Below, one piece after another: positions 7,119 to 14,977 of a DNA stretch of 18,965 nucleotides. Source of the stretch: Gammaproteobacteria bacterium (lineage in GTDB: Bacteria > Pseudomonadota > Gammaproteobacteria > Competibacterales > Competibacteraceae). The notes beneath the pieces are model-generated. The model had not been told where the DNA came from. It did not search any database and saw only the letters and a list, made by a program, of their open reading frames with translations. The DNA lies in assembly GCA_020047885.1 (NCBI GenBank), contig JAIFNF010000163.1:1-18965 (forward strand). The letters are read 5' to 3'. Position 1 is the first letter of the stretch. Every line of letters begins with the position of its first letter. The translations under genes and the position numbers were made by a program.

Positions 7119-7204
7119 CCAGCCTGTCACCGGCGGTTGAACAGGCTATCCCGCACGCGGTGGCCGAGATTGTCCGCCTGTTGGATCAGCGAGCGTTGGC
7201 ATGA
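7046..7204 (+). pseudogene. possible hydrogenase maturation protease, C-terminal remnant
   Basis: In a different frame from the small-subunit remnant, bases 7046-7204 encode a run ending in PMTSLSPAVEQAIPHAVAEIVRLL, then a TGA. Endopeptidases of the HycI/HupD family, which trim the large subunit, often end with a similar block (LSPAVxxAxPxAVxxV). Only the last 50 or so residues remain; the catalytic core is absent. The stop overlaps the ATG of the following c-di-GMP gene (ATGA at 7201-7204), the normal spacing of two coupled genes, which supports this being a real former gene end. Recognition is by a short tail pattern and by context, so family identity is moderate; that it is a gene remnant joined to the small subunit start is inference. 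Confidence 0.45.
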
Positions 7205-9888
7205 GCGAGACGCAAGCGCAGCTTCTGGAAGAAATCGACGCCTTGCGGCGCGTGGTCGCGGCGCGTGACCGCACCCTCCTGTCCTTGACCCGGCGCATGG
7301 ATCAGATCATGGAAACCATGCAGGCGGAGCGGGAACGCCTCGATCAAACGGTCCAGCGCGAGCGGGAACTGTCGCGGTTTGTGCAACAAGTCCTCGCGAG
7401 TATGCATGACATGCTGATCGTGACGGATCCGGACGGCATGATGGTGCAGGCCAATATGGCGACCTATCGGGAATTGGGCTTCCGACCGGAAGCCCTGATC
7501 GGCGCGTCCATCGATTCACTGTTGCCGCCAACGACCCTGGCTGCCTATGAACAAAGTCTGCCGGTATTACGGACGGTGTCGGCCTCCATCTGGGTGGAGG
7601 TCATCGCTCAACAGAAGCATTATCTGGAGGAGCAGGATTTGTTAGGCCAGGATGGCTTGGTTGCCGGGATCTTTCGAGTCGGCGCGGAGCTGTTTTATGG
7701 CCTCCAGGGAAAATTTGCCGGGGCCGTCCTCACTGCCAGCAATTTTACGAAACGCAAAAAGGCCGAACAGGCGCTGGCGAATAGCGAAACCCGCTTGCGG
7801 CGGATGCTGGATGGCAGCCCGGTACCGCTGTTCGTGATCGACCAGGATCACCGGGTGACGTATTGGAATCGCGCCTGTGAGGCGTTGACGGGCATGTCCG
7901 CAGCGACGATGATCGGCACCCGCGATCAATGGCGGCCTTTCTACGATGCACCGCGCCCCTGCCTGCTGGATCTGGTGCTGGACGACGCCGATGCGGCGAA
8001 GCGGGGCCAGTATTATCCGGGAGGCATTCAGGAGCGGGAGTTGGCCGGGCAGATTTGGGAAGGGGAAGGTTTTTTTCCAAAGCTGGGCAGCAAATGGCTG
8101 TTTTTCACCGCTGCCCCGATCCGTGACCGTCAGGGTGCCATCGTCGCCGCCATGGAGAGCATTCAGGACATCACCGAGCGTAAACAGAGCGAAGAAGCGT
8201 TACGGCTGGCGGCTAATGTCTTCGAACACGCTCGGGAAGGCATCGTGATTACCGATAGGGAAGGGACGATCGTTGACGTCAATCGGGCTTTTGAAGAAAT
8301 TTCCGGCTATTCGCGTGATGAGGCGATGGGCCGCAATCTGAAATTCCTGAAGTCCGGTCATCACGACGCGGTGTTTTATGCCGAGATGTGGCAGTCCATT
8401 ACTGAACGCGGCTACTGGCATGGCGAAATCTGGAACCGGCGCAAAAGCGGCGCGATTTATCCGCAGAGCACCTCGATCTCGGCCGTCCATAATGCCAAGG
8501 GTCAGGTGACTTATTACGTGGCGCTGTTGGCCGACATCTCGATTTTTAAGGAAAATCAACTGCGGCTGGAGCGGATGGCCTATTACGATCCGCTGACCGG
8601 GCTGCCCAACCGGACGTTGCTGGCCGATCGGCTGCGCCTGATGCTGTCCAGGGCGCAGCGGGAACATCGAATGCTGGCGATCTGCTATCTGGACCTGGAT
8701 GGCTTCAAGCCGGTGAATGACCTCTGGGGCCATGCTGCTGGGGATGAACTGCTGGTGCAGGTGGCGCAGCGGTTTCAACAGAGCGTCCGTGGCGACGATA
8801 CGGTTGCACGACTGGGCGGCGATGAATTTGTGATTTTGCTGAGTAACTTAAACAGCATCGAGGAAGGCGAGCAGATTCTGGAGCGCCTTCAGGCGAAGTT
8901 GGCAGCGCCCTTGACCTTGAAAGCGGCCGAGGTCACGGTCTCGGCCAGCATCGGCGTCACCTTTTTCCCCGGCGACGGCGCTGATCCCGATACGCTGATC
9001 CGCCATGCCGATCAGGCGATGTACCGAGCCAAGCAGAGCGGACGCAGCCGTTACCACCTGTTTGATCCAGAGCGGGATCGGCGGGCGCAGGTTCAGCGGG
9101 ATCTGCTGGACCGGATTCGTCAGGGCTGGAATGCTGGCGAGTTCTGTCTCTACTATCAGCCTAAAGTGGATATGCGCCAGGGACGGGTGATTGGCATGGA
9201 AGCCCTGGCGCGCTGGAATCATCCTGAGCAGGGTCTGCTGGCACCGGCGGCGTTTATCCATGTCGTGGAACACGCTGATTTCGCGCCGATCTTCAATGAT
9301 TGGGTGCTGGAAACAGCCATTCAGCAGATGGCGGTCTGGCATGGCGCTGGCGTGATCGTGCCGGTCAGCGTGAATCTGTCCGCGCATTGTCTTGAGCAAC
9401 CGGACTTTGTCGTTCGGCTACAGGCGCGACTGGCGCATCACCCCTATGTGCGCCCGGCGTGGCTGGAAATCGAAGTGCTGGAAACGACCGCCATGGAGGA
9501 GACCCAGCGGGTGTTTGAGGTCATCTCTGAATGCCAGAAACTGGGTATCCGGTTCGCGATTGATGATTTTGGCACGGGTTATTCGTCACTAACGTACCTG
9601 AAGCAGTTGCCGGCGCAGACCTTGAAGATTGATCGGGGTTTTATCCGTGACATGTTATTTGATCCCGGCGATCTGGCGATTGTTCGCGGCATTATCGGGC
9701 TGACGGCGGCTTTCAAGCTGGATGTGATTGCCGAGGGCGTGGAAAGCCTGGAGCATGGGGTGTTATTGATGCAACTCGGTTGCGATTGCGCCCAAGGCTA
9801 TGTCATTTCCCGACCGATGCCCGCCGGGGAAGTGCCGGACTGGATCGGTCGTTGGCGCAAACCGGCCGCGTGGGACATCACGAGATAG
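7201..9888 (+). CDS. PAS-PAS-PAS-GGDEF-EAL bifunctional cyclic-di-GMP protein
   Basis: Large (895-residue) soluble sensor that probably makes and/or breaks cyclic-di-GMP. Order: coiled coil 1-60, three PAS-type sensor domains (about 60-185, 195-335, 335-455), diguanylate cyclase domain (460-620) and phosphodiesterase domain (630-885). No membrane segment or signal peptide is seen. The cyclase site GGDEF is intact at 539-543, with the product-inhibition site RGDD at 530-533. The EAL site is intact at 667-669, with DDFGTG at 788-793, VNLSA, KIDRGFI, AEGVES and QGY, so both activities are possible. The third PAS is canonical (GYSRDEAMGRN); the first is unusual. The ATG at 7201 overlaps the stop of the hydrogenase-protease-like remnant and has a weak ribosome site, indicating past translational coupling. 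The signal sensed is not known. Confidence 0.95.
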   Translation: MSETQAQLLEEIDALRRVVAARDRTLLSLTRRMDQIMETMQAERERLDQTVQRERELSRFVQQVLASMHDMLIVTDPDGMMVQANMATYRELGFRPEALIGASIDSLLPPTTLAAYEQSLPVLRTVSASIWVEVIAQQKHYLEEQDLLGQDGLVAGIFRVGAELFYGLQGKFAGAVLTASNFTKRKKAEQALANSETRLRRMLDGSPVPLFVIDQDHRVTYWNRACEALTGMSAATMIGTRDQWRPFYDAPRPCLLDLVLDDADAAKRGQYYPGGIQERELAGQIWEGEGFFPKLGSKWLFFTAAPIRDRQGAIVAAMESIQDITERKQSEEALRLAANVFEHAREGIVITDREGTIVDVNRAFEEISGYSRDEAMGRNLKFLKSGHHDAVFYAEMWQSITERGYWHGEIWNRRKSGAIYPQSTSISAVHNAKGQVTYYVALLADISIFKENQLRLERMAYYDPLTGLPNRTLLADRLRLMLSRAQREHRMLAICYLDLDGFKPVNDLWGHAAGDELLVQVAQRFQQSVRGDDTVARLGGDEFVILLSNLNSIEEGEQILERLQAKLAAPLTLKAAEVTVSASIGVTFFPGDGADPDTLIRHADQAMYRAKQSGRSRYHLFDPERDRRAQVQRDLLDRIRQGWNAGEFCLYYQPKVDMRQGRVIGMEALARWNHPEQGLLAPAAFIHVVEHADFAPIFNDWVLETAIQQMAVWHGAGVIVPVSVNLSAHCLEQPDFVVRLQARLAHHPYVRPAWLEIEVLETTAMEETQRVFEVISECQKLGIRFAIDDFGTGYSSLTYLKQLPAQTLKIDRGFIRDMLFDPGDLAIVRGIIGLTAAFKLDVIAEGVESLEHGVLLMQLGCDCAQGYVISRPMPAGEVPDWIGRWRKPAAWDITR

Positions 9889-9917
9889 CCGCCACCAATC
9901 TGCGCCGAAAGTGGCGG
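9889..9917. terminator. possible bidirectional hairpin between convergent genes
   Basis: CCGCCAC at 9889-9895 pairs perfectly with GTGGCGG at 9911-9917 across a 15-nt loop. It starts directly after the stop of the plus-strand c-di-GMP gene and precedes the stop of the minus-strand phosphatase by 14 bp, a natural place for a shared terminator. There is no T-run on either side, so intrinsic termination would be weak. Confidence 0.35.
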
Positions 9918-9930
9918 GGTCATTGCCGGT

Positions 9931-10623
9931 TCAACCATGACCTTCCCACCCCGCCAGCACCTCTTCCAATTCGTCGAGCGCCACAATCTCCGCATCCGCC
10001 CGGGAACCGCCGGGCCAGTCCCGTCCCGTCCGATTGACCCAGACCGTGCGAAACCCGGCACGGGCTGCGCCGAGCACATCATGTTCCGGGTCATCACCAA
10101 CATGGACGATCTGCTCGGGCCGCACATTCAGGCGTCGGCAGGCTTCGGTAAACAGCGGCGGGTCGGGCTTGGCCGCGCCGATGTCGATGGCGTTGAGGGA
10201 GAACACGAACAGGTCGTCCAGACCGATCAACTGCAGGTCTGCATTGCCGTTGGACAGCGACGCCAGTCGATAGCGCTGACCCAGTCGCTCCAGCGTAGGA
10301 CGCACTTCAGCAAAGGGTTCCACGGCATTGCGGGCGATGAAAAATACCTCGAAAGCGCCTTCCACATCGAATTCGGCATAGTCAGCCCGCTCCGCCGCCA
10401 GCTTCAGCGCCGCCTTGCGCAGCCAGGTGCGGTCATGGGCTAAATCAGGGCGGGCGGTGCTCACTTCGCTGGCCAGTTCCCGCAATGCCAGCGGCGTGAA
10501 CCGTTCCGGGATACGGGGGTAACGCGCCGCCAGCCAGTCATGCAGCAATTCCTCGGCGCGTTCCACCACTGGCCAGATGTCCCAGAGCGTATCGTCCAGA
10601 TCGAAAGTGATGGCTTTAATCAT
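9931..10623 (-). CDS. yigB: HAD-family phosphatase, YigB-like
   Basis: Haloacid-dehalogenase hydrolase of 230 residues. All four motifs are present: nucleophile and acid D8/D10 in FDLDDTLWD, the SNGNA Ser, the Lys of GAAKPDPPLF, and HVGDDPEHD for magnesium. The SNGNA and HVGDD wording and the helical cap resemble E. coli YigB, which removes phosphate from FMN and from the pyrimidine intermediate of riboflavin synthesis; other small phosphates are possible. I use the ATG at 10623, which overlaps the metZ stop as TGATG; a GTG one codon upstream is in frame but less likely. It is the last gene of the long minus-strand block and probably translated by coupling to metZ. The symbol reflects similarity, not proof of substrate. 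Confidence 0.82.
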   Translation of the reverse strand: MIKAITFDLDDTLWDIWPVVERAEELLHDWLAARYPRIPERFTPLALRELASEVSTARPDLAHDRTWLRKAALKLAAERADYAEFDVEGAFEVFFIARNAVEPFAEVRPTLERLGQRYRLASLSNGNADLQLIGLDDLFVFSLNAIDIGAAKPDPPLFTEACRRLNVRPEQIVHVGDDPEHDVLGAARAGFRTVWVNRTGRDWPGGSRADAEIVALDELEEVLAGWEGHG

Positions 10624-11813
10624 CACAGGGTTCGCAAGCCCCGTTCCAAATCGTGCTGCAAGTCCGCCACGTCTTCCAGCCCCACCGAAACTCGCACCAG
10701 TCCATCGCCAATCCCGGCCCGTTCCCGTTCCTGCGGCGTCAACCGACCGTGCGTGGTGGTTGCCGGATGGGTAATGGTGGACTTGGCGTCGCCTAGGTTG
10801 GCGGTGATCGAGATCAGCCGGGTGTGGTCAATCATCGCCCAAGCAGCATCCCGCCCACCGCGCAGGTCAAAGGACACGATCCCGCCGAAAGCGCTTTGCT
10901 GCCGCTTCGCCAATTCGTGCTGAGGATGGGACGGCAAACCCGGGTAGTAGACCCGTTCCACTGCCGGCTGGCTCTCCAGCCAGTGCGCCAACTGCAAAGC
11001 CGATTCGCTACAGGCGCGCATCCGCAACGACAAGGTTTCCAACCCCTTGAGGAACACCCAGGCGTTGAACGGACTCATCGTCGGACCGGCGGTGCGCAGG
11101 AATCCGAAAATATCGACGCCAACTCGCTGCTGATCGCCGACCACCGCGCCACCGACGCACCGACCCTGACCGTCCAGGTATTTGGTTGCGGAATGAATCA
11201 CCAGATCCGCGCCGAATTGGAAAGGCTGTTGCAGGGCCGGGGTGCAGAAGCAGTTATCCACGACCAGCAAAATACCGTGCGCATGGGCGAGATCGGCCAG
11301 CGCCCGAATATCGGCCAGTTCCATCAGCGGATTCGACGGCGTTTCCAGATAGAACAGCCGGGTTTCGGGGCGAATTGCCGCTTCCCAAGCGGCCAGATCA
11401 GCGAGTGGCACGTAACTGGTCGCCACGCCGAATTTGCTCAGATACAGGTTGAATAGCGACAGGGTGGTGCCAAATACCCCACTGGCTGAAACGAGGTGAT
11501 CGCCGCTTTTCAGCAGGGTCATGCACGTCGCCAGAATCGCCGCCATCCCGGAGGACGTAGCAATACAGGCATCGCCGCCTTCCAGCGCCGCCAGCCGCTC
11601 CTGAAACATCCGCACGGTTGGGTTGGTGAACCGGGAATAAATGTTACCGGGAATCGCGCCACTGAACCGAGCCGCGGCTTCCGCAGCATTGGCGAATACA
11701 AAACTGGAGGTGGGGAAAATCGGTTCGGCGTGCTCGCCTTCCGGGGTGCGGGTCTGGCCAGCACGCACGGCGAGCGTGGCGAAACCGGGGTCGGGAAAAT
11801 CGTCGAAATCCAT
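10623..11813 (-). CDS. metZ: O-succinylhomoserine sulfhydrylase
   Basis: Pyridoxal-phosphate enzyme of the Cys/Met metabolism (cystathionine gamma-synthase-like) family that makes homocysteine directly from O-succinylhomoserine and sulfide. The protein is 396 residues; the cofactor lysine is K211 in HSATKYLDGQGR. YSRFTNPT (59-66) and the SSGMAA loop (88-92) bind the cofactor phosphate and ring. The MetZ assignment over MetB or MetY follows from GNIYSRFTNPT, SATKYLDGQGR and position after purF, the same neighbourhood as in Pseudomonas. The start ATG at 11813 has no clear ribosome site; the gene lies 27 nt after purF. An O-acetylhomoserine-using relative remains possible. Confidence 0.93.
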   Translation of the reverse strand: MDFDDFPDPGFATLAVRAGQTRTPEGEHAEPIFPTSSFVFANAAEAAARFSGAIPGNIYSRFTNPTVRMFQERLAALEGGDACIATSSGMAAILATCMTLLKSGDHLVSASGVFGTTLSLFNLYLSKFGVATSYVPLADLAAWEAAIRPETRLFYLETPSNPLMELADIRALADLAHAHGILLVVDNCFCTPALQQPFQFGADLVIHSATKYLDGQGRCVGGAVVGDQQRVGVDIFGFLRTAGPTMSPFNAWVFLKGLETLSLRMRACSESALQLAHWLESQPAVERVYYPGLPSHPQHELAKRQQSAFGGIVSFDLRGGRDAAWAMIDHTRLISITANLGDAKSTITHPATTTHGRLTPQERERAGIGDGLVRVSVGLEDVADLQHDLERGLRTL

Positions 11814-11840
11814 GGGGGCAGTGTCCGCCAGCCTGGGAAA

Positions 11841-13352
11841 TCAGGCGTTGTTGTGCAAATCAATAATCGCGTTATCGGCGTTGTCATGGGTGCGCTGGGC
11901 GGCGTCGGAACGTGCGCTGGCCAGATCGTCCAGATAAGCCTGATCAATATCGCCGGTGACGTATTGCCCGGTAAAGCAGGACGCATCGAAACCCTGGATG
12001 GCCGGATTACCACGCCGCACCGCTTCTTCCAGGTCCGATAAATCCTGATAGATCAGGTGATCCGCGCCAATCGCCTGGGCGATTTCCACCTCGGAGCGGT
12101 TGTGGGCGATCAGTTCGTGAGCAGCAGGCATATCGATGCCGTAGACATTGGGATAGCGCACCGGCGGTGCGGCGGAGGCGAAATACACCCGGCGAGCGCC
12201 CGCATCACGCGCCATGCGAATAATTTCCCCGGAGGTAGTGCCGCGTACAATGGAATCATCCACCAGCAGCACATTTTTACCACGAAATTCCAGGTCAATA
12301 GCGTTGAGCTTTTGCCGGACGGATTTCTTGCGGGTTTTCTGTCCCGGCATGATGAAGGTGCGGGCGATATAGCGGTTTTTAATAAAGCCTTCCCGGTATT
12401 TAATGCCCAGAATTGACGCCATTTGCAGGGCAGCGGTGCGACTGGTGTCAGGAATGGGAATGACGACATCAATGTCCTGATCCGGCCAGTCCCGCAGGAT
12501 TTTTTCAGCCAGATATTCGCCCATACGCAGCCGGGCTTTATGTACCGAAACCTGATCCATAATGGAGTCCGGACGCGCCAGATAAACGAATTCAAAAATG
12601 CACGGGGAATAGCCGGGATTTTCCGCACACTGGCGAGTATGCATTCGCCCATCGACATCGAAAATCACCGCCTCGCCCGGCGCAACATCTCGGATACGCT
12701 GAAAATCCAGCGCATCCAGCGCCACGCTTTCTGACGCGGCCATGTATTCCATACCGCCTTTGGTTTCCCTGCGGCCAAATACCAGCGGGCGGATGCCATA
12801 TGGATCACGGAAGGCGACCAGCCCGAAACCGACGATTAATACGACCGCGGCATAAGCGCCCCGCACCCGCCGATGCACCGCCGCGACCGCCGCAAAAATG
12901 TCATCAGCGTCCACCGATAACCGGCTGCGTTGTTGCAGTTCGTGAGCGAAGACGTTGAGCAGCACTTCCGAATCGGAGTTGGTATTGATATGGCGCAGAT
13001 CGGAGCGGAACAGTTCGCTTTTAAGTTGCGCTGAATTGGTTAAATTGCCGTTATGAGCGAGGGTAATGCCGAACGGTGAGTTGACATAGAACGGTTGGGC
13101 TTCGGCGGAATCAGCGCTGCCCGCGGTCGGGTAACGCACGTGGCCAATACCGATGTTGCCATGCAGATTGCGCATATGGCGAGTACGCACCACGTCGCGA
13201 ATCAATCCGTTATCCTTACGCAGAAACAGGCGACCCTCATGACCGGTCACAATCCCCGCGGCATCCTGGCCCCGGTGCTGGAGTACGGTTAAACCATCGA
13301 ACAGACTTTGATTGACCGGACTCCGGCCCGCGATGCCAATGATTCCACACAT
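11841..13352 (-). CDS. purF: amidophosphoribosyltransferase
   Basis: First committed enzyme of purine synthesis: it transfers glutamine amide nitrogen to PRPP, giving phosphoribosylamine. The 503-residue protein begins MCGIIGI, so Cys2 becomes the N-terminal glutaminase nucleophile after Met removal. Glutaminase motifs HRGQDAAG (26-33) and GHVRYPTAG (70-78) follow. The phosphoribosyltransferase half has the PRPP loop [14 protein letters not shown] at 361-374. Length equals that of E. coli PurF (505). The ATG at 13352 is preceded by GAGGG on the minus strand. It lies 24 nt after cvpA, matching the conserved cvpA-purF pair. PurR-type operators known upstream of cvpA in enterics were not found here. 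Confidence 0.98.
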   Translation of the reverse strand: MCGIIGIAGRSPVNQSLFDGLTVLQHRGQDAAGIVTGHEGRLFLRKDNGLIRDVVRTRHMRNLHGNIGIGHVRYPTAGSADSAEAQPFYVNSPFGITLAHNGNLTNSAQLKSELFRSDLRHINTNSDSEVLLNVFAHELQQRSRLSVDADDIFAAVAAVHRRVRGAYAAVVLIVGFGLVAFRDPYGIRPLVFGRRETKGGMEYMAASESVALDALDFQRIRDVAPGEAVIFDVDGRMHTRQCAENPGYSPCIFEFVYLARPDSIMDQVSVHKARLRMGEYLAEKILRDWPDQDIDVVIPIPDTSRTAALQMASILGIKYREGFIKNRYIARTFIMPGQKTRKKSVRQKLNAIDLEFRGKNVLLVDDSIVRGTTSGEIIRMARDAGARRVYFASAAPPVRYPNVYGIDMPAAHELIAHNRSEVEIAQAIGADHLIYQDLSDLEEAVRRGNPAIQGFDASCFTGQYVTGDIDQAYLDDLASARSDAAQRTHDNADNAIIDLHNNA

Positions 13353-13376
13353 GGGTGTTACCCTCGGTGAACGAAG

Positions 13377-13868
13377 CTAGGGAAACCGAACCTGTTGAGC
13401 CAGTTCCGGGGGCAGGAAACCGCGCAGCCAAAGCGCGCCTTCCAGGAAACGACCCAGCAATTGCGATTGTTGCCACCACGGATCGTTAGGCAGTGGTGTG
13501 GCGCCAGCGGCCAGCACCAGCACGACGATGATCGCCGCGCCACGCGCTACGCCGAATACCGCCCCCAATAAGCGATCCGTGCCGGTCAGGCCGGTGGCGT
13601 CGACCAGATAGGCAGCGAGCAGGCCAAGGAGTCCACCGATCAGCAAGGTGGCGAGAAACAGCCCGCCAAACGCGGCAGCCAGCCGCAAGGAAGGAACCTC
13701 GATATGCGGCGCAAGATGTGTCGCGCCACTTTCCGCGAAGAGAAAGGCAATGGCGAAGGCGGCGATCCAGGTCGCCAGCGAGATCACCTCGCGCATCAGG
13801 CCGCGCCACAGGCCGATCAGCATGGAAAGGGCGATCAGAGTGACGATGCAGTAGTCAGCCCAGTTCAA
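13377..13868 (-). CDS. cvpA: CvpA family inner-membrane protein
   Basis: Small inner-membrane protein, 163 residues, of the CvpA family (colicin V production accessory protein in E. coli; linked in other work to bile and envelope stress). Start NWADYCIVTLIALSMLIGLWRGLMREVISLATW matches the family N-terminus exactly, so I accept the rare TTG start at 13868 (AAAGAG upstream on the minus strand). Four hydrophobic segments are visible at about residues 5-22, 28-46, 62-90 and 105-125, then a short soluble tail. It sits immediately upstream of purF, as in most gammaproteobacteria. Its biochemical function is still uncertain in the literature as I know it. Confidence 0.93.
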   Translation of the reverse strand: MNWADYCIVTLIALSMLIGLWRGLMREVISLATWIAAFAIAFLFAESGATHLAPHIEVPSLRLAAAFGGLFLATLLIGGLLGLLAAYLVDATGLTGTDRLLGAVFGVARGAAIIVVLVLAAGATPLPNDPWWQQSQLLGRFLEGALWLRGFLPPELAQQVRFP

Positions 13869-13918
13869 GGTGTGTTCTCTTTAAGGTGTTCTGAAAAATT
13901 TGCCTCGGTGGCCGGTAT

Positions 13919-14977
13919 TCAACGCCAGACGCGCACCTGGTACATCGGGCGGCCGCCGACCGTAATGCGATCGACCTCAGCCCGGATATTGCGGCTGCGA
14001 TACTGATCGCGCACGGCAAAGGCGTTTTCCTGGATCGCGTAACTGCCGGCTACCGAACCGCCACTGGCCGGGGGCGCTGCGCTGGCCGGGTTAGTCGGCG
14101 TCGATTGACGGGGCGGTGCTGGTGTAGCGGGGGTTGGCGACCGTTCAGCCCGGGACACCAGTTCCAGCTTGGGTAACGCAGGAGGCGGTTTGACCGATTG
14201 CGCTTGGGCATTACGGCGGGCAGTTTCCGCCCGAGCCGCTTCCGCACGGGCGGCAGCGGCTTGAGCATCGCGACGGGCGGCTTCCGCCTGCGCATCACGG
14301 CGAGCGGCCTCGGCCCGTGTAGCTTCAGCGCGTGCCGCTTCAGCCGCGCGTGCGGCTTCAGTTTGTGAAGCCGTGGTGGGCCGGGTTTCCGAAGGCGGTG
14401 CCACGCGGGCTTGAACCGCTTCCCGACGATCCGCATCCGCTTCAGCAGCGATCCGCCGCTGAGCTTCGGCCTGAGCGCGCACCTTGGCGGCCTCGGCCTG
14501 AGCGGCGCGGCGAGCGGCTTCCGCCCGAGCCTTGGCGGCAGCGATGCGTTCCGCCTCTGCCTCTGCCTTGGCCTTGGCTTGTTGCGCCTGACGACGAGCC
14601 ACTTCTTGCTGGGCTTGCGCCGCTTTGTTGGCATCAGCCGGAACGGCTGGCTTTGCAGGCGCAGCAATAGGGGCAACCGGCGAAACCGGTGGTACTAGTG
14701 GTACTGATGGTACTGGAACCTCGGTTTCAGTGATTTCAGCGACCGGGGCGGGCACAGTCGTTGACAGATCCGGGATCGGTGTTGGCGCTGGGGGCTGGGG
14801 TTGTGAGAACGTCAGCGCCGGGGGCGGCGGGGTTTGCGGTGGCGCAGGAGGTTGACTCGGCTGGGCGGTGGGCGCAGTCGGCGGTGCTTCCAATATTTCC
14901 GGAATGAACAGAACCGCCAGCGCCGCAATCACAGCGACGCCGACGAGGCGTTGGGTCAAGCGATTGTCCAAAATCAA
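13919..14977 (-). CDS. dedD: DedD-like SPOR-domain cell-division protein with shortened C-terminus
   Basis: Single-pass inner-membrane protein (352 residues) in the dedD position between folC and cvpA. Residues 5-27 (NRLTQRLVGVAVIAALAVLF) form the DedD-type cytoplasmic start and membrane helix; 31-115 are Pro-rich; 115-260 are an Ala/Arg/Glu/Gln-rich, TolA-like helical region with repeats such as AEAARRDAQ. Residues 308-352 resemble a SPOR peptidoglycan-binding domain (AGSYAIQENAFAVRDQYRS, then YQVRV) but span about 45 residues instead of about 70-75: the first strand and the last helix seem missing. Start is TTG at 14977 overlapping the folC stop, or TTG at 14971; the usual DedD start MDNRL would favour 14971. 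Family DedD proteins bind denuded septal glycan and stimulate division. Confidence 0.82.
   Translation of the reverse strand: MILDNRLTQRLVGVAVIAALAVLFIPEILEAPPTAPTAQPSQPPAPPQTPPPPALTFSQPQPPAPTPIPDLSTTVPAPVAEITETEVPVPSVPLVPPVSPVAPIAAPAKPAVPADANKAAQAQQEVARRQAQQAKAKAEAEAERIAAAKARAEAARRAAQAEAAKVRAQAEAQRRIAAEADADRREAVQARVAPPSETRPTTASQTEAARAAEAARAEATRAEAARRDAQAEAARRDAQAAAARAEAARAETARRNAQAQSVKPPPALPKLELVSRAERSPTPATPAPPRQSTPTNPASAAPPASGGSVAGSYAIQENAFAVRDQYRSRNIRAEVDRITVGGRPMYQVRVWR
14198..14635 (-). repeat. degenerate repeats coding for the Ala/Arg-rich rod of the DedD-like protein
   Basis: The stretch coding for residues 115-260 is built from degenerate repeats of about 9 codons (Ala-Glu-Ala-Ala-Arg-Arg-x-Ala-Gln), with near-identical adjacent copies at residues 223-231 and 232-240 (AEAARRDAQ twice, about 14258-14311). 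Such repeats change copy number by slippage, so the rod length is likely to vary between strains. Confidence 0.6.

Noticed and set aside
8200..9399. Minus-strand frames of 183-192 codons within the GGDEF-EAL gene
   Set aside because: They are shadows of well conserved catalytic domains on the plus strand and contain no recognisable family.
14332..14855. Plus-strand frames opposite the dedD gene
   Set aside because: They arise from the repeat-rich, GC-rich rod region; composition is low-complexity and no ribosome site or domain is present.
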